From Pseudisothecium myosuroides (Eukaryota > Streptophyta > Bryopsida > Hypnales > Lembophyllaceae), in the NCBI GenBank assembly GCA_951799445.1, contig OX637292.1, positions 18,231,296-18,295,295 on the forward strand: DNA of 64,000 nucleotides. The letters run 5' to 3'. Below are positions 47,096-58,897 of the stretch, piece by piece. How positions within the stretch are numbered: position 1 is the first letter of the stretch; every line of letters begins with the position of its first letter. The notes under the pieces are model-generated. The model was not told where the DNA came from. It made no database searches and was given only the letters and a program-made list of their open reading frames with translations. The translations under genes were made by a program, and so were the position numbers.

Positions 47096-47541
47096 CACCC
47101 TCACATATTTGTAGGCTAACTTGGCTTGTATAGTGACTTTCTTGAAGGTATCCTACATGTAATTGTTGCAACTCTGTATTTCCATTCTCTAGTGCAAAAA
47201 TAAGTCCACTAGATTTAAAGAGAAAGTACACTTTCCATTTAGCTATGATCTTAGAAAAAATTTCGTCCTACTGTACATGAATAAAACGGAAAAAAGGTTT
47301 CCAAACTCATGGGAAACTAGGTAAATTTTAGTCCGCCCACCCGTCAAGTTGCTTCTCACTTGATTTATTGTTGGAGCGCAGACTACCACCAATGAAATGG
47401 AGTTTCTCATTCCAATGAGAGGGTCACAGTTCACACCGCCAGGGTGTGTTTTTTTCAGCAGGGGAAAGTACAGTATGTTCAACACATCGTACACAATACA
47501 ACGCTTTCTTCACGAAGTCTAATGCGAACGAAGCATCTAGA
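47096..47541 (+). other. Upstream region of the Tnp2 gene
   Basis: Contains a good splice-acceptor-like tract (TTTTTTTCAG ending at 47458), so an untranslated or short coding exon may lie further upstream. Confidence 0.35.
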
Positions 47542-50500
47542 ATGATGTCGGGCATTCCAAGCAACTGTGCTCAAATTCGCTTGAGTACAAATGGACGAGC
47601 ACTACGACATATTCTAGTGGGTGATTTGATCCTGCAAACAGAACTACGCGTTGCAACGGAGCAAGAAGTGCGAGCTTTCCGATGCCCTTGTCGAGATTGC
47701 CGTGGCGGGCGGCGCAAAACAATTGAAGTGATACGGAAACATCATACAGCAGTGGTGTGCGATCCGTTTCTATTGAAGTCAATGATAGGAGGTGACCCGC
47801 TAGATGGCTATCCGCCACAAGGCTTGTGGGTGGAAGATGTCGCATATGATAATGATGTTGTGGACAAAGAAGAGTTGGTCAATGCGTCGCACATTAATGA
47901 CTCAGCGGAAGAATTGACGGAAGCAATGACAGTAAATATGGATCCTGCTCAAGAGCCAGCACTAGACGAATTCCATGACGTTCATAGACAAGTTATGGAG
48001 GCCTTCGATCGTGGGGATGCTTTGCATGTGGAGGTGGGTGAAGGTATGGATGCGGTGGACAACGACGATGATGATAGTGACACTCTCGACGGGTTGGAAG
48101 AATTGTATGAGTAAGCGACCACTGCATTGTATGAAGGATCCAAGTGCAGCGTAGTGTCTGCAACTATTGTTATCATGAACATGTGTACGGTGTTCAGAGT
48201 GAGCAACTGCTTTGTTGATGAATTGTTACGATATCTGTCAACAGATTTGCTTCCAGCGAATAATAAGCTGCCTAGTACACATTATGTAGCACAAAGGAGT
48301 ATTCGCAAGTTGGGCTTGAACTACAACAACGTGCATGCATGTCCCAATGGATGTGTGCTGTATGAAGAAGAGCATGCAGCACTAAAAGCATGTCCGAAGT
48401 GTAACAAATCTCGGTGGATAGAGGGTAGTAAAACGATTCCAGCGAAAGTGATCCGTCATTTTCCACTAATCCCTCTATTGAAGCGCATGTGGAGGTCATC
48501 GGAAATTGCTGGAATGCTTACGGGGTATAGGAAGCACATTAGCATGGACGGTGTTATGCGCTCAGTCGTTGACAGTCCAGCATGGAAGCACGTCGACAAT
48601 GATCCTGTGTTTGGTGACTTTGGAGCTGAGATAAGGAATATGCGTTTTGCTTTATCGTTGGACGGCGTCAACCCCTTCAAATTAAGCAATACGAATTGGT
48701 CTACGTGGCTCGTCCTCCTTCTCTGTTATAACTTTGAACCATGGATTGTGACAAAGAAATTCTTCATATCATTATGTATTCTGATATCTGGAAAGCAATC
48801 ACCTACGTCAAAGAACCTAGATGTTTTCTTACGACCACTGATGAAGGAGTTGCTAGAATTATGGAGTGGTGTCCGTGCATTGGACTTCTCGAAACCCGAA
48901 GGTTCGAGAGCTTTTATGCTTCATGGTTTAGTGATATGGACCATATCAGATTTTCCTGCGTACGGTTTGATTTCAAGTCTTTGTTGCAAAGGTTACAAAG
49001 GGTGCCCGCCATGTGGACCCGAAACGGAAGCGCGAATGGCAAGGACAAGTGATCTTCTGTCTGGAAGAACACGAGGATCAAAGATAGTATATGGTGGCAT
49101 CCGACGTTATTTACCACGTCATCATCCGTATCGTCGGAACAAAAGGTTCAATGGTACAGCTGAACATAGAACGTCACCTCCAACTGTGTCTGGAATCGAC
49201 GTGATACGTTACGCTGCGTGGCGCCAGTCGTATCTAGATATGGGCGGAAAGGAGAATGCAGAAGATGATCCAGTGCATTGGACGGGAGTGAAACGGCTCT
49301 GTGTGTTGTATGAACTTCCCTACTGGCAGGTAAAAAAGTGATTTTTACAACCGATTATAAGTGTTTCTAGGAACAATAATGTGCACTTTGAAATAGAGTA
49401 GATAATTTGAACTACTAAGGATTCTATTTTACAACTTCACTGTAGGTGGAATGCTTTGTTGCATAGCGAATTTTTGGTTGTGTTTTTAATATGCAAGAAA
49501 GTACTTGTACCACGATGTGTGGCAGGGACAAGGACTTAATGAAGTGTACTGTGTCATTGTATTGATAGTATTTACTCATTCGCCACTTATTGGACGTCAT
49601 GCATTGTGAAAAAAATCTTTGTGAGAACATAGTGAAAACTTTGATGGCGATGAATGATAGCCCAGGAAGTCGACAAGATGTAGAGGATTTGGGCATTCGA
49701 GAAGAGATATGGCTACAACCAACTGAATGTGAAGATGGTGATTTTTACATGCCGGCAGCACCATATGTACTAAGTGTACCTGAGCGGAAGGAATTCGTTG
49801 GCATCATTTCGAGTATTCGTACTCCAACAAATTACGTCGGCTTAATTCACAAACGGCTAGTAGACGGCAAACTGCATTACATGAAAACACATGACTACCA
49901 CGTTCTAATGCAGCAGGTGCTAGGAAGAGCGATCCCTATTACAAGTAGTAGAGTAGCTGGTTCTTGTTTTCACCTTCTTATTCTGAATAGGACAGAAGAG
50001 TGAACTTTTAACGTACATGTGAACCTATAAAAGCACATAATGCACTGGAAGGTAGGTACAAGAACAAAGAGTCACACACGTAGCTCTAACGAAAGAAGAG
50101 TGAATAGAAACGGATATGTGGACATTGTGTACGTGTAGATGCAATGTCCTCTGGAATTTCACTACTGACTGTTGATTCAATGTATGTATTTTTGCAGTTG
50201 CTACCGGTGGCTGTTCGAAACGTACTAGACGAAAATGTGCGAGGGGGGATAATAAAAATGAGCAGGGTTTTCCAACGTCTTTATGCAAAGCAAATTTGCC
50301 AAGACGACGAAGAAGACATGATGAACGATGTTGTCCTAGCGACGTGCATGTTGGAGAAGGAATTTCCACCCACATTCCTGAACGTGATGACGCATCTTCC
50401 TGTGCACTTAGTGCAACAACTTTTCTTATGTGGCCCAGTGCACTGCCGGTGGATGTATCCGATTGAAAGGTACATGAAGACATTAAAAGATTACGTGCGA

Positions 50501-51908
50501 ACATATGCACATCCAGAAGGAAGTATTGCTGAAGGATACAGAATGGAAGACATGCTGGACTTCTGCACAGAGTACATGAAGTAGTACAAGGGGACAACAC
50601 ATCGTGTCTGGAATGCCATGGAAGACAGCACTATGAATGATGAGGTACTTCCAGCACACGAGTCAAGGAAATGGAAGATGCCGTCAGACATGCAAACTCA
50701 CGCGCATGCCTTTGTTTTAGAGAACGCCGCGAGCTTGCAAACTTGGCGAGAGTAAGTACACGTGAACGAGGTACCCTACATAACGGTTGAGCATTGTGAG
50801 TAGTAAGGATCCTATGTACAGTGCACGCTTAGATGTATACAAGTACGCTTTCTCACTCGTTACTTGGGAAGTACATGAATTACACGTACTGGAGCTGCAC
50901 CGTCGTAGCTCAGCGTACCATTGAGCAACCGTCACGTTTTTTATTGTATGATGAAGTAGTTTTTCATGTGAACTGTGAAAAGTGCCGTTCGTAAATGCAT
51001 CAGAATGTACAACAAAACAGTGAAGCATAACGACTAACAAATATAATGTGTGGACCGACTACAGTGAGTATGTAACAGCAAAAACAAAGAGATGGGAAGA
51101 ACGGGAGAGTTTTCGATTGCAGAGCAGGTGTCGACACGTCTCAAGCGCGCTACAATATTCCCTTGAGTTAAGCAATATGCCTTCATTTGCGGATTGGTTT
51201 CGTGGACGAGTATCTGAGGCATTGGATGCAGGAGAGGCACTAGACGATGATGTGGTCCAATACAGTCAACCGCCTGAGCGTTATGCGACATTTCACCGAC
51301 AAATGTATTGTTTTGGAGCGCACTTCCGTATTCGACGTTCAGAAGCCGCATTAGTTACAAGAGATTCTTGCGTTGTGGCTTCATTTACACGGGAGCTACG
51401 ATGGGGGATTCGCAATGGAAGACCTGTGGAATGCACTGAAGATTATGTGGGGTACTTTGAAGAAATTCTGGAGCTGGACTATCGAAACCATTGCATCACG
51501 GTCTTGGTGTGCGACTGGGTACGTGCGTCTCGTGATGCGCATTCACCGAACATAGTAAAGGACAAGTACGGTTTCACATTGGCAAATTTCAACCACATGG
51601 ATGGTAAAGTTTACGCGGACTCATATGCTTTTCCTTTGCATTGTGAGCAAGTATTTTTCTCCGATGATCCACATCGACGTGGATGGAAGGTCGTGTGTCG
51701 GACCGATGTCAGGGGCAAACGAACGGACCCATTCACTGCACCGAGTACTTCACACGTTCTGCATGTAGGGGATGATGCTATTTACATTGGATTGCAACCA
51801 CCAATGATGGAGTCAGAACCTGTACGCGTTCCTTCAACCGTTGGGGGAACATACATATCAACTGTGGAGACACCTCCAGTACAACAAGATGTAGCTGAAA
51901 CTCACTAA
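47542..51908 (+). pseudogene. tnp2: CACTA Tnp2 transposase, four exons, two nonsense codons
   Basis: Exons fixed by splice sites and phase are 47542-49329 (approximate end, donor GTAAAA), 49569-49916, 50198-50751 (donor GTAAGT) and 51065-51908. Exon 1 has a CPCRDCRGG zinc-binding N-terminus typical of transposase-associated domains, then LGLNYNNVHACPNGCVLY, ACPKCNKSRW and the Transposase_21 core (FALSLDGVNPFKLSNTNWST, YKGCPPC). Exon 2 begins YLLIRHLLDVMHCEKNLCEN. Exon 3 is the DUF4218-like domain and exon 4 the DUF4216-like domain (FRIRRSEAALVTRDSCVVAS). Together they make the full Tnp2 architecture. TAA at 48112-48114 and TAG at 50582-50584 lie in frame, with coding similarity continuing past both. 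This copy is therefore probably inactive. Confidence 0.9.
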
Positions 51909-52790
51909 CTCTGGTGATTCCTCCTATTCTAGAATGCATAGCAATGTCTGGTAAATTTGTACAGCCTCTTTCTACGATCATGTGGATGTCAATGAAATGG
52001 TTTTTAAGTTGTTGGAGTTCAGTGAGTGATAGACTCAACTTCCACGGTGCCATTTACATATGCTGCATTACATGGAATCCTCCACAACAATGAATGAAAT
52101 TAAATTTTGAACAAATAGAGTATGTGGCAGAGAGTTTTCAGTTCAAGATGTGCAAGAAGGTGGTTTCAGTACGTAATATAGACAATGAATACCATATTCA
52201 TGTTGGTCAAATGATGACAGATAACATTTCAGGAGTTCTTTGCTTCGAGCACAAGGAAAGTTAATCACCATAGAGCATGAAGTGATTAATTTTAGTTGTA
52301 CTACAGTGCACTAGAGTTTTAGCAACATGGATACACTCCTTGTACAAGGAGATCTTCTAAGAATGTTCACCCTCTCAAAAGTTTTAGTCCAATATAGGAG
52401 AAAAGGAAGACATTACATGAGTTTGCAACAATACTTGTACAGATCTTAATTGTACTTAGAGTCGTCATAAAGTTTTGTATACTGTACTGTACAACCCAGA
52501 TGCTTTTTGCAATGTCTTCAGAGGCTTAGGAATGGAACACCGAATGCGACAGTAGTACATGCTGGAATTGCCCTCGTCAAGAGATAGTTTTGTCTGTGCT
52601 GCTAAGTGAGAACATAACCGTGTCTCTGTGGGCGCTGTGAACAACAACTTTGTGGATTGTAGCACCACCATGTTTCGTATGAGATGTCACCATGTCGATC
52701 ACAATGTCTGTACAAATCTGCTTACTTAACGTCACAAATTCCTTGATGTCGTAATGTTCTCAAAAACAGCCTATGTTTTTTACTAGCATT
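51909..52790. other. Right arm of the CACTA element
   Basis: Non-coding DNA between the Tnp2 stop and the right terminal repeat. TGTAC/GTACA words are common, as expected for subterminal motifs, but I could not define a regular repeat. Confidence 0.5.
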
Positions 52791-52816
52791 ACTAAAAACG
52801 AAGGTTTCTTATAGTG
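52791..52816 (-). repeat. Right terminal inverted repeat of the CACTA element
   Basis: It ends GGTTTCTTATAGTG and is followed by the second AAA target copy (52817-52819). Confidence 0.95.
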
Positions 52817-53386
52817 AAATCTTTCAATTTCTGTGGCCAACACAAGGAGTAGCTTCAAGCTTAAAATATGTTTTTCCAATTTCGAAGGTGCGTATGAATC
52901 AATGAATGCACCATGTGATGGCTCTAAAACCACACTTGAACTTTCAATAACCTCTTTGAGAGTATCAACAAGATATTGACAGTGCTCATTGTTGAATGCT
53001 AGTGGATGCATCATTTGAACTCGGTCGTTACAAGCAACCACAAGTTTGGAGTATGTATCCAACTCCCTCTCAAGTCTCATAACGCCTTCTACATTCATTG
53101 CACACAATTAATATTTTTAGCTATCAAGAAGAAGAATATAAAATCAACATTTGAATATACACACAGTGGTATTCACTTATCAACAATCATCTTTATTAAT
53201 TGACATCAGATGGAAATCATATATTTCTTGAGAAACACCTCGAAGTGAATATATACAATGATATTTTGATGAAAGTGAAAATGGTAGCGCAATAGAAAGA
53301 TGACTTGAAATGGTATGAGAGTTACCTTCATAGAGTCTCGTCACTGCTAAAGGAGGTTGGGCATCCATACACTCCAGTTTTGCCAT
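52817..53386 (-). pseudogene. 5' exons of the kinase-TPR gene, severed by the CACTA element
   Basis: Exon 1 (53386-53326) starts MAKLECMDAQPPLAVTRLYE with a donor GTAACT. Exon 2 starts at 53088 after an AATGTAG acceptor and joins in phase as EEGVMRLERELDTYSKLV. It runs through CQYLVDTLKEVIESSSVVLE to EIERF, where the CACTA element begins. The next residues VGGCSQDAWVPIAMTLTNV are at 8780 and below. This helical N-terminal region precedes the kinase domain. Separated from its catalytic half by 44 kb, it would read into the transposon and stop after about 15 foreign residues. Confidence 0.9.
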
Positions 53387-55605
53387 AATTGAAAATGCTC
53401 CAAAAATGTAGTCTTATCAAAAGTTGTTACCAATCTGCCACAATCACCTTGTATTAGTGCTTTAAATAGAATAACAATTGTTTCCAACATATGTTCAACC
53501 TTCTAAGATCAAACAATGATGAACCATGTAGAAAACCAAATGGAACAAATTAGGATGTATGAAATGGCCCCAATCCAAACCAAAATTCAAAGGTCTCCGT
53601 ACATTACAAGCAAAGTATTAGAAATTGTCAATCACAAAAGCAACACATCCATCTCATCATAGCACACCAAATCAAATATTTACCACCATTCCAGTAATAT
53701 AAAACAACACAATTTAGAGGAACCTAACTACATAAAAATTATATATAATACATGATTGAAAATAGGGGAAATTTAATCCTAGAAAAGCACCATGAAAACA
53801 TACTATGATGATATTAACGGTAAATTATGACCAAATGGAACCCTCTACAAGGAACAACTACAACTCTCAAGAGACTTAATCTAATTTGACAATACATATA
53901 TAATCAACTCTATATTCCAAATTCTACAGAACATCTTTTTAATTTTGTACATGCCTCAAAATCTTAACAACTAATAAAATGGAAGGTGGACCCTAGGTAT
54001 AAACAACAATGACTTAGATTATAAAGATGGATCCCTAACAAAAAAGACAAATTTCACAAAGTAGTCCCCAAGCTTCCAAAGTTCCACCATATCTCTTTAG
54101 TTTAAAGACATTGAAATACACCATGAAAACTTAACTTATGCACGTTCTAAGAAATCTTGAATCGATCAAAATTTGACTAAAACACTCCTAATAGCAAAGG
54201 TAGCCTCACATGATAGTATAAAACAATATTTCATGCACGAAACAACTCATTCTAAGCACAATCTCAATGAAAAGTTGAATTAATTGCTCAATCAAGATTT
54301 GAAATCTAAGATAAAACTCACAATATTCATTAACCCTACCATACTTAAAAATCAACAGAACAGCTTGACATCACAACACTCATAAATTTTAGACACTCTC
54401 TAAAACCACTTATAATAAGAATTTCTAAAGTGCATGTACATAGCTCTCTTCAAACTATTGGTGAGTTGATTAAAGTGGAGATTCTACCTAAATCAACAAG
54501 TTTTCAAATTATAGGCTACTAGAAATTGGGAGAGGTCCAAGAACCATAACTTCAAAGCAATTGAGTGAAAGTTAAATATGGATCAAAACACTAGGGAATA
54601 TATGCAAGGAATGGACACCTTCTAGTACTTGGGCTTTTTGCTTAGAAATTTTAACACTAATAAAGATAAGTGCATCACCACAAGTGACATTTTGAATAGT
54701 GCTCAACAAAGTTTCTTGCATCAAGGTGTAATCTTACTTATAACAAGGCAGCCTTTAACTTGCACAAGTTTCAAAAGGAAGCAAAGATCCCCTCTCCACA
54801 TTGCCTATTTCACCCCTCCTCAACTAGAATTTTTTGCAAGATTATTGAATGAACCATTCTTCTCAAAGAATCATTTGCAAGTTTTTCAAACGAAGTCTTC
54901 AGCATAGTCTACAACCAAGAATTAGGAGCTGACAATTCTTATAACCTACATCCTTTGAGGTATTTCTATAAGTCCACTATATATACACCTCTCCAAAGCT
55001 ATCCCAATGGGTATTAACAATGGCAAACGGCAAATACAACAATAGAGGGGAAATTAATGCCTACAATACTAAATTGCTCACACAACAAACATCTAACTTT
55101 TTCAAAAGTATTAGAAGGAAAGAAACAAACAAACATGACAATGGTATATTTCATGAACCGATGGGCATCATCAATGGTGAAACCAACATAGACAAAGTCC
55201 CATTCAATTGTCCAAAGGAATTCCTTGCTCAAACCAAGATGGCCTAATATATAAGATGAACAAGTGACAAACACAATACTTTCATATCCTTCTAAAATCA
55301 AACAAAAAGGAAGAATCATCCCACACCATTGCCTTAGATCACAACCTCTACTATTAGACATTAGCTTACAAACACAATGTAGTCGATTAAAAACTCACTC
55401 CAACTTGTCACTATCACACTCTCAAATATCACAAGTAGTTTCTATACAAATAGATGTGATAACATGGAATATGACCTATATGAGAACATATTATCCAACA
55501 ATACTAATAAAATTATAAAACAACATCAGATATCATGCTTAATATTCATTCATAATTCATTATATACTTTGATAGTATAATAACATCATTATATCACATT
55601 TCATC
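53387..55605. other. Upstream flank of the kinase-TPR gene, AT-rich
   Basis: It should include the promoter of the minus-strand gene, but I see no clear TATA box or other motif. A few frames of 75-115 codons near 54629-55361 lack recognisable domains. Confidence 0.4.
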
Positions 55606-55876
55606 ACTACTAGAAAATTCTTTTTTTTTTTCTTGAACACATGGACAATTTCCATTGATAGAGGAAACAGTACAGCGAACCAAAGGAAAAATTCCCCGGC
55701 GACAATTTTTTTTTGCATTTTCTAACTCAATATCAACTTTTTTTTTTTAAAACCCAACTTCACAGCCTAAAATCCCAAGGAACGAGAGCACCAAAGCGCC
55801 ACCAGAGGTGGACCTGAACCCAAGTCAAGCAAGCAAGGAAGCAGGGAGGGAGCTAATGTTAACTACTAGAAAATTC
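55606..55876 (-). mobile_element. SINE-like retroposon with 15-bp target duplication
   Basis: ACTACTAGAAAATTC occurs at 55606-55620 and 55862-55876, enclosing 241 bp. On the minus strand the insert begins TAACATTAGCTCCC (A-box-like TAGCTC), has GGTTCAGGTCC (B-box-like) about 37 nt on, and ends in a poly-A tail of about 12 nt next to the duplication. A poly-A end plus a target-site duplication indicates LINE-mediated retroposition. A truncated LINE 3' end is the alternative. Confidence 0.75.
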
Positions 55877-56310
55877 AATTTCTGTGTCATGTAGCCGTCT
55901 TGAGCTAAGAGATAAAAGGCTTACGACTCCTAATTCTAGCGTACCAAAAATGGAGTCAGATAAAAGTCACTTGACCATCCTTTATCAAACGACACACGTA
56001 GAAATACTCTACATTCCATTGTCAACATGGACTTTCTATTGTTTGTTTGGGCACAAAATGAGCTAGTAGCACCACAGACAGTAATTAACCCCCAAGTGGA
56101 CATTTCTAGCACTTTCACAGCAGCATCCATTCCAAATAGTACAAGCATTTCCTTCGAACTGGAACTTCTCAAACTGCCAGCTCTAAATTGTACATAAATT
56201 CAAACCTCAAATTTTTCCGAGAAACTTCATAAAACATTTGTAATGGTCTGAATCTATGTATTTAAAAAGAATGTCTATTATGAAAATCGAGATCCTTGTT
56301 CTCACCATAC
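55877..56310. other. Flank of the unrecognised minus-strand gene
   Basis: A further exon may lie near 56180-56060: an acceptor CAATTTAG is followed by an open phase-0 frame of about 39 codons ending in TAG. Evidence is too thin to call. Confidence 0.3.
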
Positions 56311-58897
56311 CTCAGCTGGCAGATCGGGCGCTTGCGCTTTCTGAAAAACCTCAGCGAGAACTTGCAACCGTTCTTGGTGGTCCTCGTCAAGTTCGGAGAG
56401 GAGCTCAATACGCTTTTGAACCCTCGGTGACTTCTCGGCTCTGCAAGACAGAGCATCGCACCAGATTAGTGTCCAAGATCAAGCTTAAAGGGCCTTACCG
56501 ACAAATTTAAATCATGGAGCGTTTCACAAAACACTTGGTGCCATCTGTGGGGAAGCTACGTAACTGAAGTACCATGCCCTTGTCTAAATGGGTTCTCGGC
56601 TCAAACAAAACTCGACGCTGAGCAAGTGATAGACAAGGTGCTCTATAACCGTGCCATACTTGAGCAAAGAAAGCAATCAAGTCACTTCGCCATGACAATG
56701 AAGGCAATCTTTAATCACAAATTAACTCACTAAGTCGTACCACGCAGTATCTGCTAAAAGATGGACATAGAAACCCCTAATAATAAAGACAACCAGAATC
56801 GACAAGGCGCAAAGATAGCTCGGACACATAACAAGTGATCAGAACTTGCTTGAAGCACTGTCAGGCAGACTCCGTTCTCAGCAAGAATCAATCAAGACAG
56901 ACATCCGAATCCCAACCATACCCACATACCGACAGAGAGGCAAATGCAGACATGTACGTACTCGTACCTGTAGGTGAGTATTCGCACGGAGCTTGCAGGC
57001 TTTAATCCCTCGATGGCTTCACGGCTCTGCAAGACAGAGCATCGCACCAGATTAGTATCCAAGATCAAGCTTACCACTTGCGCACATCAAAACCGAAACT
57101 CGAACTCAGAAGTCCCAGACCAAAAAGACCAGACCATACGTACGTAATGGGTAACGTCAGACGAGGAAACATGTAGTGTCAGACACTGCCAGAACAACTC
57201 ACAATACAAGCAGCTCTCGTGCATCTCGGAGAGAAATTCAACTTCACAATACAAGCCAAAGCAGTTCGAGTGGTGACTTCACCTCGATCCGGCCTGAGCG
57301 AGCCGAGGTAAGGTAGCGCCCACTGGAACGGCTGGCAGGGTTCACGTGCTACAGTGGCTCAGCTGCCAGCACAGGGTCAGAAAATTGACTGCTTCCGCAC
57401 TCAAGGTCTGGGGCAGCAGAGTTTTGATTGCGGTAGGTATGATTCGGCAGTGCAAACTTTAGGCGACAGGGCCTGCGCAGGCCAGGACGGACTGACAGCA
57501 CCAGTCCTGTCATAACATTCAGTAGCGTGTGTTAGGAGAGAATGGATACAGGATTGCGCAGAGTAGGCTTGGTTCACCTGGTAAGCTTTCAACCCTAAAC
57601 AGGGGTTTGCCAGAGCTTTCTACCCATTTCTCCGTGTGGGCTTTCTATTCTCATCCCAGACTGGGCGTCGTATCTGCACTATGCAGAATTACTCTGGTCA
57701 GATGCGCTTATAATACACGAAAAACTCTTAATATGACACCCTCTAATATGGCAATCTTCTTCATTAAACAGATTCTTTGCGGAAAAACATCACAAGTTCA
57801 AGACTCTCTCTGTACTGTAACTATCACACTCCCTAATCCAACATGAAGCAGCATTCAAGTATGATAATATGGAGTTAAACAAATGACTGTAGAAGGGTTG
57901 TCGAATTTTAAGGAATTAGGGTTTCGCAGACTTGGCAAGGCACCCTCCATATTACTCACAAACTGAACAACCGACCACAAAACCTCCAAGAGAATCTTGA
58001 GAGCTTTCCAAAAACCTAAGTTTGTCTCCTGAATTTGAAGCATTTGAAGTTACCCTGCTCCTTGCTTTGTTGCAGTGAGTTTTGAGCAAATTCTCACTCA
58101 ATTTTCAATCTAGAGCTTTAGGCCACGTAATCACCTACTGTCCTAGAGGGTATTCTATTGTGCTTCTGAGAACGAGCTGACACCCAAGAGAATCTTAGCT
58201 GATGTCGAGAATTCCATTCACAAGGTTCTGAGTCACGAACTTTGATAGATAGGGTCCATGTTCGGGGATTTGATGTTTGAGTGTGAGTTTTATGTTGTTA
58301 GCTGCTTCCATTCCTTACGAATGATTAGAATTTGGATTTTGAAATTCCAGTTTTGCAAACTGTTCCAGTAAATAGTGTCCTTAACTTGGGCTGGGGCTTG
58401 CTCTTTACCGGAGAACACTATCAGAAACACAATCTTTGGACGTCTTAAGCTCAATGGTAACCATTCAGTAACTAGGTGCTGGCAATCTTGGACCTAATTA
58501 TCTGCAATAATCTCCCAGTTAACATCTATCGCCACAAATTTTCTTGACAAATTCTTGATAGAAACGGTCATTACGTTATATACTGCCAATGCGATTAGCA
58601 TTTATATTCTACAACCAAAATCTGATCCTGCCTTAGATTACTACACTTGAATCCCAATGGTACTCTTTTTTCATTCATGGATTTCATCTTTTGATTCTGA
58701 GGTGGGTAAGTTAGAGAGTTGTTGCTAATTGTCAAATTTGCAAAATTTTGTACGGCACTTTAACCTTGACGGTAAACTAATGCATCAAATTCTCATCAAG
58801 TTTTCAGTGAGTTACAATGAGGAATGGAGGTTGTACGTACTTTGTTTTCTCCTCTTCTCAATTGTTCAGATGGCGCATAAGCTTCAAGGTCTCTGAC
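56311..58897 (-). CDS. Unrecognised gene; four phase-compatible exons
   Basis: Four short minus-strand exons splice in one frame: 58897-58841 (VRDLEAYAPSEQLRRGENK; acceptor TTTTTTCAG, donor GTACGT), 58028-57960 (ETNLGFWKALKILLEVLWSV; donor GTGAGT), 57026-56968 (SREAIEGLKPASSVRILTYR; ends phase 2) and 56440-56311 (KSPRVQKRIELLSELDEDHQ, then ERLQVLAEVFQKAQAPDLP; donor GTATGG). The phases match at every join, which is unlikely by chance. Codon composition of the last exon looks coding and helical. I do not recognise the protein, and both its 5' and 3' ends are missing here. A chance chain of exon-like segments is the main alternative. Confidence 0.4.
56434..57074 (-). repeat. Duplicated 52-bp intron end plus splice acceptor
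   Basis: The segment at 56434-56486 recurs at 57020-57073 with few differences. On the minus strand each copy carries an AAGCTTGATCTTGGA phrase, a TACTAAT/CACTAAT branch-point-like site, and TGCTCTGTCTTGCAG immediately before an exon starting AGCCG(A/T)GAAG. The copies precede two successive exons. Confidence 0.8.

Larger units (their letters stand above)
8784..52816. mobile_element. Giant CACTA (En/Spm) transposon, 44 kb
   Basis: The left end reads CACTATAAGAAACCTTCGTT. The right end is its exact reverse complement, and similarity extends to 26 bp with two mismatches. AAA flanks both sides (8781-8783 and 52817-52819), the 3-bp duplication expected of CACTA elements. A Tnp2 transposase gene and a Transposase_24-like gene, both CACTA-associated families, lie inside. 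The element interrupts a coding exon whose two halves join in frame. Autonomous plant CACTA elements that I know of are usually about 8-20 kb. The excess here is nested DNA: a 3.5-kb insertion on the left and about 27 kb of AT-rich cargo in the middle. Both CACTA-type genes carry in-frame stops, so this copy would need transposase in trans. Confidence 0.95.

Noticed and set aside
46296..47194. A small internal CACTA element with CACTA/TAGTG ends
   Set aside because: The ends match only in the first five bases and the flanking triplets (CTT and CAA) differ.
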